Assembly: GCA_022071945.1 (NCBI GenBank)
Contig: JAJVIN010000001.1
Coordinates: 248,001-312,000 of the forward strand
Reading direction: 5' to 3'
DNA length: 64,000 nt
DNA from: Thermoanaerobaculia bacterium
Lineage (GTDB): Bacteria > Acidobacteriota > Thermoanaerobaculia > UBA5066
In this document: positions 19,076 to 26,973 of the stretch, piece after piece
How the letters are laid out: every line of letters begins with the position of its first letter
How positions within the stretch are numbered: position 1 is the first letter of the stretch
The notes under the pieces: model-generated
Told to the model about the DNA's origin: nothing
Database searches by the model: none
Seen by the model: the letters and a program-made list of their open reading frames with translations, nothing else
Position numbers and translations under genes: made by a program

Positions 19076-20308
19076 TCACTTCGCTCCTGCTTTCTTGGGG
19101 GCGGGGGCCGGCTGTGCCGGGTCGGGCGGCTTGGGTTTCTCGACCTTCTCGACGAGCTCGTCGGCGACGAGGAGGATCTCGAACCGCGGTTTGTACCCGA
19201 TGGCCTTGGCGACCTCGACGTTCATCATGATATTCGGGCTGTTCTCGAAGACCTGGGGGATCTTCCTCGGAGAGGTTCCGTTCAGGATGCGGACCATGGC
19301 CTCGGCGTTGAAACGGCCGACGCCCTTGAAGTCGGCGCGGGCGAGGCTCATGAGGGCGCCGTAGCGGACGTCGAGAGGCGCCTGCTGGGCGAAGACCGGG
19401 ATCTTCTTGGCGACGAGGGGGGCAAAGACCTCGGGCTGGCGCTGGGGCTCGATTCCGATGAAAAGGCCGAAGTAGACGGCGTCGACCTTCTCGGCCAGGC
19501 GGGTGTGCGCCGCGATCAGGTCGCGGTAGAAGTCTTCCTTGTTCTCGCCGTACTTCTGGGGCTGCTTGACGATCTCGCGGACGATCTCGAAGCCCTTGGC
19601 CTTGGCGGCCTCCTCGACGTCGTCGACGGCGGCAAAACTCTTGCCGGGCTTGTCGTCGTCATAAGCGATTCCGAGCTTCTTGAACTTGAAGATGTCGTGA
19701 AAGATCTCGATCTGCCGGCGGTAGCGGTAGGGGTCCATGTGGGCCCAGACGTGATCCTTGCCGGGGTCTTCGACGGACTTGATGATGCCGGCCTGGACGG
19801 CGTTGCTCGTCGACATGACGATGACGGGGACCTTGTGGTCGTCGACCGCCATCGTTCGTCCCGAGTCGGTTCCCATGGCCATGATGATGTCGATGTCCTT
19901 GGTTTCCTTCAGCCGCTTGATGATCGGCTTGGCCGCTTCCTTGATCTCTGGACCCTTGAGCCCCTCGTAGGTGTAGTAGGCATCCGCGACGAACTCGAGG
20001 TACGGGCCCTTCTTGTTCGTGGCGAGCCAGTTCCACATTTCCCTGGTGTCGAGCTGGTTGGTGACGTAGGGGAGACCCTCGATGCTGTCGATCCAGCCCA
20101 TGTCCTTCAGAGCGCGCACCATGTTGACGAGGGTGGCGGCGTAGTTGACGAACGGACGGGTCTCGAGATAGGCGATCCGCCACGGCTTGCCGTTGTTCAT
20201 CTTCGGCGCGAGGGCGGGGTCGAGGTTCTTCTGCTGAGCGGGCGCTGGGAACGAGACGAGGGCGCTCGCGATGAGGATCAGGGGCACGAGCCGGCGAGAA
20301 ATTCGCAT
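19076..20308 (-). CDS. ABC transporter substrate-binding protein (ABC_sub_bind-like)
   Basis: Signal peptide MRISRRLVPLILIASALVSFPAPAQ; periplasmic-binding fold signatures (IIMAMGTDSGRTMA, KFKKLGIAYDDDKPGKSFAAVDDVEEAAKAKGFEIV). No adjacent permease or ATPase. Confidence 0.7.
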   Translation of the reverse strand: MRISRRLVPLILIASALVSFPAPAQQKNLDPALAPKMNNGKPWRIAYLETRPFVNYAATLVNMVRALKDMGWIDSIEGLPYVTNQLDTREMWNWLATNKKGPYLEFVADAYYTYEGLKGPEIKEAAKPIIKRLKETKDIDIIMAMGTDSGRTMAVDDHKVPVIVMSTSNAVQAGIIKSVEDPGKDHVWAHMDPYRYRRQIEIFHDIFKFKKLGIAYDDDKPGKSFAAVDDVEEAAKAKGFEIVREIVKQPQKYGENKEDFYRDLIAAHTRLAEKVDAVYFGLFIGIEPQRQPEVFAPLVAKKIPVFAQQAPLDVRYGALMSLARADFKGVGRFNAEAMVRILNGTSPRKIPQVFENSPNIMMNVEVAKAIGYKPRFEILLVADELVEKVEKPKPPDPAQPAPAPKKAGAK

Positions 20309-20321
20309 GGGACGTCTCCTC

Positions 20322-21317
20322 CTAGGCCGGGGCAGAAGGAACGAAGGTGGTGCCGAGGGACTCCTCTGAGTCGTCGGACATGTTGGGAGACAGGAGCGTG
20401 ATCGTCATGACGCCGACGATGCGGACGACGCTGCCACCCCGGACAGGAATGTCGGCGCCCTTGGCGGCGTGGGTTCCGTCGACCTCGGTGGGCCGGTCGG
20501 AGACGGAGCGCAGGACCATGCCGTCCCCCACCCGGCGGAGTTCGAATTGCCAGCGGCTGATCTGCTGGCGAAGGACAGGATCGGGAAGGGAGAGGACGAT
20601 GTCGTTGATCTGGACGCCGCCTTTTTCCTTCAGGCGCCCGAAGCTGATGGTCTCTTGCTGCGGGAGCTTGATGACCTCGTGGGTCTCCTCGATCCGGACC
20701 CGGTCGGGCAGCAGGGCGGTATCGACGATCCAGGGGAGCTTCATGAGGGGGACGGGCTCGGGAATGCCCTTGAAGTTCCCGGGCGCGAGGGGCTCGCAGC
20801 GGCGGCGGAGCTCCGGGGAGAGCTCGAGGAAGGTGTCCTTGGTCATCCGGATCTCGCCGGGCTGAGCGCTCGAGGCGACGCGGGCGCACAGGTTGACGGC
20901 GTCGCCGGTGACCACGACCCCGTCGGTGAGGACGGAGCCCCAGTGGAGGCCGGCGCGGACGGAGAGGTGGTGGTCACGTTCGCGGCCGATGTTGTCGGCG
21001 GCGATGTCGCGCTGGAGGGCGACGATGGCCTCGGCGGAGGCGAGGGCGCTGGGGAAGACGGAGAAGGCGCCGTCGCCAGCGGTGTCGACGATGCGGCCCT
21101 CCCACTTGGCGATGGACTTCTCGAGGAGCTGGAGGTGCCTCTGCTGGAGGATGCGTCCGGCCTGGTCACCGAAGCGGGCGAAGTACTGGGTCGAGCCGAC
21201 GACGTCGGTGAAGCAGAGGGCGGTGTGGCGTCCGAAGCGCCGTCTCAGGGTCTGCGCGAGGGTATCTTCGAGCTGGAGGATTTCCCTCAAGCCCATCGAT
21301 TCCAGGTCGATTTCCAT
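20322..21317 (-). CDS. Class III adenylate/guanylate cyclase with C-terminal FHA-like domain
   Basis: LCFTDVVGSTQYFARFGD, DTAGDGAFSVF, TGDAVNLCARVASSAQPGEI; FHA-like ISFGRLKEKGGVQINDIVLSLPDPVLRQQISRWQFEL. Confidence 0.85.
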   Translation of the reverse strand: MEIDLESMGLREILQLEDTLAQTLRRRFGRHTALCFTDVVGSTQYFARFGDQAGRILQQRHLQLLEKSIAKWEGRIVDTAGDGAFSVFPSALASAEAIVALQRDIAADNIGRERDHHLSVRAGLHWGSVLTDGVVVTGDAVNLCARVASSAQPGEIRMTKDTFLELSPELRRRCEPLAPGNFKGIPEPVPLMKLPWIVDTALLPDRVRIEETHEVIKLPQQETISFGRLKEKGGVQINDIVLSLPDPVLRQQISRWQFELRRVGDGMVLRSVSDRPTEVDGTHAAKGADIPVRGGSVVRIVGVMTITLLSPNMSDDSEESLGTTFVPSAPA

Positions 21318-21581
21318 AGCGCCTCCTCCGTGATGGGATTATCGCCAGAAGCCGGGTTCCCTGGAACCCAAACGTCTCCGCTGCCCGCCGCGGGTCACAG
21401 GTACCTTCGGCTTGCCCCTCCGGCCGGACTCGTGAGGCCTGGCCTTCGGCAGGCCCCCGACGGCCTGAGACTTCGACGGCGCGAGCACCGTTGCGGAATG
21501 TAACCAGTGGATGGTAACCGGGAACTCGAATCAGGAGAAGGGAATGCGCCCCTGAGCCGCCCGAGAAACTCGCGGGGAAAG

Positions 21582-23213
21582 TCAGTTCCTGGCCTGGATG
21601 CCCGAGCTCGTCCAGTTCACGAGCTCGGACAGGACTCTCATCCCGTCGTGGGGCATGCCTGGCCAGGCGCGCTCGCACTCGCCGAGAGGGAAGATGTTGC
21701 TGACGCCGCAGGTCGCGAGGAGGTCCCGGACCTCGATGAGGGCTGTTTCTGGAAAGACGCCCGCGGTCGACACGGAGGGCCCGATCCACGCCAGGGCGTC
21801 CTCGAGCCGTTCGACGCGCCTCACGACGACGAATCGCGACATGGGGTGAAGTGAGAGGTCGAATGGCTCCCGGGTGAAGACAACGGCCGAACGAAGGTCC
21901 GGAGCCTTGCCATTCACGAACCACCTGGCCGTCCTGAGAGCTCCGCGCTCGAGCATCCGGAGCTGCCCCTGGACCGCCAGCGGCAACGGACGCGGCAGCC
22001 GGTCGTCCCAGTGCGCGAGGGCGGCCCTCAGCTGCTCGCAGTACGCCAGAGCCGATTCCTCGCTCCCCGCCACGTAGTGTACGAGCGAGGACGTGCAGGC
22101 CTTCTGGTCCCAGATCAAGGTGTCAACGCTCGCCGCCCGTGCCGCCTCCTCGGGCCGGGCCCCACCTCTCAGGTCGATGAGGCTCACTCCGTACCGGGGC
22201 GCCATCGTGATGGTCTTCGTGTGAAGCGCGCGCGCGCGAACGCTCCGGACGGTCTCGGCACTCCCCCAGACGACGACGCGATCGTAGGCCCCGGCGGAGA
22301 AGAGCACGTCCTCGATCTCGCGATCGCCCCCGGGCCAGTAGACGAGAGACGTGTGCCGCGTCATTGGATGCTCGGGACCCGCAGCCCTGAGCGCGACCGC
22401 CAGAATCGCCTGGACCCACAGAGCCTCGGACGCGACTTTGATCGTCGACGCCCCCCTGGTCAGAAGGGCGCGGAGGAAGGAGAGGAAGGGGACGACCGGC
22501 GAGTTCCCGGCCGTGATGTGCAGCTGCCGGGTGGGAATCGCGCGGACCTGAGGGGTGAAGCGGACCGGAGCGGCTGTCTGCGCGCCCAGACCGCTTCGCT
22601 CCAGGCGGGCCACCATGCCGGCGTGGGAGGTCGTACCGTCCACCCATCCGTCTAGATACCGGCGGCCGGGGGTGGAAGGCGATCCGAGCTCGAGGTCGAC
22701 GGCCTCCGCCAGACCCTCTGGCCGCAACATCTCCGGCAGGATCGCCAGGACGACGGATGCGAGGCTCGAGGATGCCATTCCGGGACCGGGGATCTCGACC
22801 GGGATCCTGGAGAGCACTGCGAGGTTAGAAACGAGAACGGACCGGAGCCGGCCTGCGAGATCCAGGATCGCCTCGAACGGAAGCCGGTTGAGGGACCGGG
22901 AGAGCGAGACGGGGTCGTTCTCGATCAGCTTCCGGGGGTCCGGGCGGGCGACGAGCAGATACCGGCAATCGGCCAGCGGACCAGGCGTGCTCTGTTCAGG
23001 CACCGGTTCGAAGAAGACCTGGAGGGGGCCCAGGCTGAAGGTCCCTACCCGGCCGGCTCCCCCTCGAGCCGCCGGGAGGGCACGACGGGCTTCCTCCAGC
23101 TGCTCGAACGGGACCGGCTCGGCGTATACGACGTCCCCCTTGACGAGGGAGGCGACCCGAGAGACCCGCTCGTCATCCCGGATCACGGCACTCTGAAGAT
23201 CGAAGGAGGTCAC
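21582..23213 (-). CDS. luxC: LuxC-like acyl-CoA reductase
   Basis: LVYWPGGDREIEDVLFSAGAYDRVVVWGSAETV, WDQKACTSSLVHYV. GTG start at 23213; upstream ORF extension is out-of-frame luxE shadow. Confidence 0.8.
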   Translation of the reverse strand: MTSFDLQSAVIRDDERVSRVASLVKGDVVYAEPVPFEQLEEARRALPAARGGAGRVGTFSLGPLQVFFEPVPEQSTPGPLADCRYLLVARPDPRKLIENDPVSLSRSLNRLPFEAILDLAGRLRSVLVSNLAVLSRIPVEIPGPGMASSSLASVVLAILPEMLRPEGLAEAVDLELGSPSTPGRRYLDGWVDGTTSHAGMVARLERSGLGAQTAAPVRFTPQVRAIPTRQLHITAGNSPVVPFLSFLRALLTRGASTIKVASEALWVQAILAVALRAAGPEHPMTRHTSLVYWPGGDREIEDVLFSAGAYDRVVVWGSAETVRSVRARALHTKTITMAPRYGVSLIDLRGGARPEEAARAASVDTLIWDQKACTSSLVHYVAGSEESALAYCEQLRAALAHWDDRLPRPLPLAVQGQLRMLERGALRTARWFVNGKAPDLRSAVVFTREPFDLSLHPMSRFVVVRRVERLEDALAWIGPSVSTAGVFPETALIEVRDLLATCGVSNIFPLGECERAWPGMPHDGMRVLSELVNWTSSGIQARN

Positions 23214-23224
23214 GTTCGTCTCGC

Positions 23225-24550
23225 CTAGACCTGGAGGGACTCCAGCACTCCGCCGCAGCCCCGGACCTCGAAACCAGGGGCGCGCCGGATCTCTCCGGCA
23301 AGAACGGGCCCTGGAAGGCCGCACGCACAGCGGCCATGGACGAGCGTGCCAATGTCCCCGGTGATGACGAATCCGGGATAGGAGAGCGCGAACGGGTCGA
23401 GAAACGCGAGAATCCCGGTGCCGGACTCCCCCGGCGTCCCGGTGTACGCCTCGTTCAGAACCACGGGTTCGATCAGGGGTGGAATGTGGTACGCGCCGCG
23501 GGGGCAGGTCCGGAAGGTGCAGTTGATCTCGGATGTCGAGTAGGCGTCGATGCAGTTTTCGCCCTCGATATGAAGAGTCCCGGCGATGAGGCGCTGAAGC
23601 CCGGTGCGCGGCAGGGACTCCCCCGCGAACGACTTCCATCCACCCCCCGTGACGACGAGGGAGCCCGGCGAAGCCGGCAGGCTCCCGCATGTCGCGGCGA
23701 TTCGTTCGCAGAGTCTCTTGATCTGGAAAGGGGCACCAAAGACGAGGAGCTTCCGTTCTTCCGCTGACGATCGCCTAATGAAGGCGAAGGCTCTCTGGTA
23801 CGCCTCGTCGACAGGGGCCCCTGGAACCGTTGTGTTCCAGGGATTCCCGGCGGAGACGGCATCGGCGCCGAGAACCTCTTCGAAGAGAAAGTGGGATCGC
23901 GCCGCCGTGCGGGCGATCCCGGTGCCAGCGTCGAGAATGCCCATTCCGCCGCTCCGTGGTCCGGCGACGAGGCAATCGAACTCCTCGAGCGTCCCATCAG
24001 CTCGTGTGCGCCAGCCCTCATCCGTGTAGGCGGCTCCGTTGGTCGCGAGAGCGCGAACGGTGTTGAGGTCCTTGGGGATGAAGGCCATCCGTCCCGAGGT
24101 CGCGCTCGAGAAGCTCAGATAGATCCCGGCCGCCCTCAGCCGCTCCCGCCACTGAGAAAGGCTCGAAACCCCCGAGAGATCGAGACCGGGCTGGCGGGTG
24201 CAGATGGTCCCGAGCCATTCCGTGAGAGCCGGCAGGTTTCGTTCGGCCAGCCAGACCGGGTCGTAGGAGCGGAAGAGGTCCAGCAAGAGGAAGCGGTCGA
24301 CGATGGTTCCAACCGGGATCGGCCCGAGGGCCTTCTCCCTTTCCGCCAGCTCGCGGTAAACGGGAACGAGAGTGGCGTAGCGCTGGTGGAGGAGTGAAAG
24401 GGTCGTGTGACGCGTCTGGGTCACGGCGGCCGATGGCTCGACGCCGTGGGCCCAGGCGACGGTGGCTCCTCGCAGGACGCGATGGTGCGCGAGGAGTTCG
24501 GGGACCAGGAAATCCTGGTCCGTTCTTGGGGTCGTCTCGCCGATCGTCAT
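23225..24550 (-). CDS. luxE: LuxE-like acyl-protein synthetase (adenylate-forming)
   Basis: YLSFSSATSGRMAFIPKD, LVVTGGGWKSFAGE, DAYSTSEINCTFRTCPRGAYHIPP, GFVITGDIG. Confidence 0.75.
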   Translation of the reverse strand: MTIGETTPRTDQDFLVPELLAHHRVLRGATVAWAHGVEPSAAVTQTRHTTLSLLHQRYATLVPVYRELAEREKALGPIPVGTIVDRFLLLDLFRSYDPVWLAERNLPALTEWLGTICTRQPGLDLSGVSSLSQWRERLRAAGIYLSFSSATSGRMAFIPKDLNTVRALATNGAAYTDEGWRTRADGTLEEFDCLVAGPRSGGMGILDAGTGIARTAARSHFLFEEVLGADAVSAGNPWNTTVPGAPVDEAYQRAFAFIRRSSAEERKLLVFGAPFQIKRLCERIAATCGSLPASPGSLVVTGGGWKSFAGESLPRTGLQRLIAGTLHIEGENCIDAYSTSEINCTFRTCPRGAYHIPPLIEPVVLNEAYTGTPGESGTGILAFLDPFALSYPGFVITGDIGTLVHGRCACGLPGPVLAGEIRRAPGFEVRGCGGVLESLQV

Positions 24551-24604
24551 GAAGGGCCCGTCCTTTGATCCAACTCGGTTTCAAGGAGAGCCGTTCTGTC
24601 TCTT

Positions 24605-24662
24605 CTCTCCCCTCGCCCCGTGTGAACGGGGAGAGGGTGGCCGTGAGGCCGGGTGAGGGGCG
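24605..24662. repeat. Intergenic palindromic GC-rich repeat element
   Basis: CCCCTCGCCCCGTGTGAACGGGGAGAGGGTGGCCGTGAGGCCGGGTGAGGGG; inverted-repeat architecture in the luxE-YcaO gap. Confidence 0.5.
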
Positions 24663-24727
24663 TCCCGAGTGGCTTCCTTTTCCAGATCACTGTCATATTG
24701 AAAGCGAACGAGAATCAGATTTCGGCG

Positions 24728-26971
24728 TCAGACGAAGCACGAAATCGGATTCATGTCTTCTTCTCGCGTGGGCTCCTTCACCCAGCCGAGCCTGACGGGA
24801 ACGTCGTAGAGCCGGCCGGGGGCGAGTCTGCGCCAGAAGTGCCGGAGGCCGGGCACGACGACGCGGACGACGGGCAGGCCGATGTCGGGGCGAGTCTGGT
24901 CGACGACCAGAACCTCGAGACCCTGTTGTCTCAGGATCTCCACACAGACCTCCACGTCTTTCGCGACGTCGCCGGTGGCGAGGGACGGGAAATCGGAGAG
25001 CCGCCTCGGTGGCTGCGCCGGGTCAGGAACGAGGTAGGACTGGTTCTCGTAGGTGGCCGACCTCCACCAGCGGATGGTCTCGGGAGAGGCGAGCTTGTAC
25101 GCCGTCGACCCGTCCACGTTCCTGTCCTCGACGGCTGGGAGGTACTGATTGGCTTCCTCCAGGGCCTTCGAGAGCGCCACGACCGGATCAGTGTGGGCCG
25201 CGAAGCCGACAATGACGTCCTCGACGGCGCGCGTCTCACACTTCGAGATCACCGCGAAGGCGGGAATCCCGATATCCGTGGTGAGGTCGAGCACGTGGAT
25301 CTCCCGGGCGAGAACAGTTCGATAGTAAGTCTCGAGCTCGTGCCAGCGCGCCAGCCCGAAACTCGCTCCATCGACTGCCGGTCTTTTCAGCCGGTTGTAC
25401 CACCAGAGAGCCACCGCATCGCGCTCGACGAGCTCCAGCAGGCCGTGGAGGATCGCGTCTTCGAGCGTCCTGCCGGCCGCACACCCGTTGCTATCGGCCC
25501 GCGTGAAGAACATCCCGGGATCGATGAAGCCATAGAAGCAACAGGCCGTGGGCAGGTATCGAACGCACCGGCGAGTCAGCGAGAAGGCGGGTGACCACGA
25601 AATCCGGGCGCCCTCCGGCAGCTGGGGCGGGACCTCGTGATAGTCACTGTCGTTTGTCGCATTGAAGGCGTCCCGTGTGCGGTACTGGCGGGAGCTGAAT
25701 TGAACGAGCTCGCCGACCGCGACTGCTTCTGGCGCTATCTCTTCCCATGTCGCCTCGCGTCGGGGCTCGTCACCCCAGGAGATCCCCGAGTACCGCTCGA
25801 TGGCCTCACAGATGGCTCCCGTCCTTGCGACGAGCTCGTTCTTGCCCTTGCCGCCGCTTCTGGCGACGAGATTGACGCGAAGGGCGGTCAAATCACCCGG
25901 ACGTGTCGGAAAGTAGTGCCCGGCCACGAAGCTGTGCGCCACGCCTGGTCCCGAGTGCTTTCGGCCGATCAGGCTCGTCACGATTCCCGTATAGGCGCTG
26001 ACGTGGTGTTTCACCCGGGCGAAGTCGGATTCCGCCTGGCGGCGCTGCTCGAGTCCTCCAACCGCCGCGACCGGACGAGACTCCAGGGTGATCGCCCCCG
26101 TCCCTCGAAGGGCCTTTCTGGGGTCGCCGCACGCCGGACACTGAGGGCGCCTGACGAAGGTGTGCCACTCCAACTTCCTCTTGACGAAGTCGAAGGTCAA
26201 CAGGTGGTTCTCGATGGTTTCACCGGCGGCTCGCGTAAGGGCCCTGACGAGCTCGGTCGCGGCGAGAGAGGCGGCCAGGCCCAGAGTCGAGGACGTCCAG
26301 CCTCGGGGCACGGGGAGTGGGAGCTCCCTGTTCGTCATCCGGCTCACGTAGCGCTCCAGTTGCCGGTTGTGGCGGAGCCGGTGAGCCAGACAATCCCAGC
26401 AGCCCGTGGCGTCCGGCCGAAACAGCGGCCCGATCATCAGGACCGTCCCGGCCGGCTTCACGAGAGCCCAGGGCCTCTTCGTTTCCAGGGCCTCCCTGTT
26501 GATGGCGGCCAGGTCTTTCAGCAAGTAGTCCGTCGTCACAACGAACCGAGTGCCACCTACCCCCCGGGCAAACCCCGCCCTCTCGAGAGAGAGTTTGAAC
26601 GGCGCCTCGGGCAAGCCGGCGAGGACAAGAACGTCCACCGGAAGCGACCTCAGCACATCGCGGCTCGCAAGCGGGACGGCGAGTCCATCGAAGAACGCGG
26701 CCTCACCCGGGCTTGAGAGAGCCTCGCCTTCTGCCAGGCAGCCTCTCTGATGAAGTTGAGAAAGCGCCGTGTAGGCGGTCCCCCACGGGACGGTGTCGCT
26801 GGCAAGTGCCAGGACCTCGCCCACGCTCCGGCGTCCGTCCATCAGGCGAGCCACGAGCGGGAAGGCCTCGCCCTCGAACACCAGCTCCGCGTGCTCCGAC
26901 ATCAGAAAGAGGATCCGGGGCTCGAGAGTCTCGATCGTGAAACTGGACTTGATTCGAGGATGAGCCTGCAT
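24728..26971 (-). CDS. TOMM cyclodehydratase: E1-like leader-binding/ocyclase domain fused to YcaO (copy 2)
   Basis: E1-like Zn motifs GCWDCLAHR and CPACGDP; YcaO motifs SGGKGKNELVARTGAICEAIERYSG, DSNGCAAGRTLEDAILHGLLELVERDAVALWWYNR, EEANQYLP. Confidence 0.9.
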   Translation of the reverse strand: MQAHPRIKSSFTIETLEPRILFLMSEHAELVFEGEAFPLVARLMDGRRSVGEVLALASDTVPWGTAYTALSQLHQRGCLAEGEALSSPGEAAFFDGLAVPLASRDVLRSLPVDVLVLAGLPEAPFKLSLERAGFARGVGGTRFVVTTDYLLKDLAAINREALETKRPWALVKPAGTVLMIGPLFRPDATGCWDCLAHRLRHNRQLERYVSRMTNRELPLPVPRGWTSSTLGLAASLAATELVRALTRAAGETIENHLLTFDFVKRKLEWHTFVRRPQCPACGDPRKALRGTGAITLESRPVAAVGGLEQRRQAESDFARVKHHVSAYTGIVTSLIGRKHSGPGVAHSFVAGHYFPTRPGDLTALRVNLVARSGGKGKNELVARTGAICEAIERYSGISWGDEPRREATWEEIAPEAVAVGELVQFSSRQYRTRDAFNATNDSDYHEVPPQLPEGARISWSPAFSLTRRCVRYLPTACCFYGFIDPGMFFTRADSNGCAAGRTLEDAILHGLLELVERDAVALWWYNRLKRPAVDGASFGLARWHELETYYRTVLAREIHVLDLTTDIGIPAFAVISKCETRAVEDVIVGFAAHTDPVVALSKALEEANQYLPAVEDRNVDGSTAYKLASPETIRWWRSATYENQSYLVPDPAQPPRRLSDFPSLATGDVAKDVEVCVEILRQQGLEVLVVDQTRPDIGLPVVRVVVPGLRHFWRRLAPGRLYDVPVRLGWVKEPTREEDMNPISCFV

Positions 26972-26973
26972 CG

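Noticed and set aside
21582-24550. Bioluminescence (lux) operon
   Set aside because: Only luxC/luxE-like genes are present; no luxA, luxB or luxD in the window.
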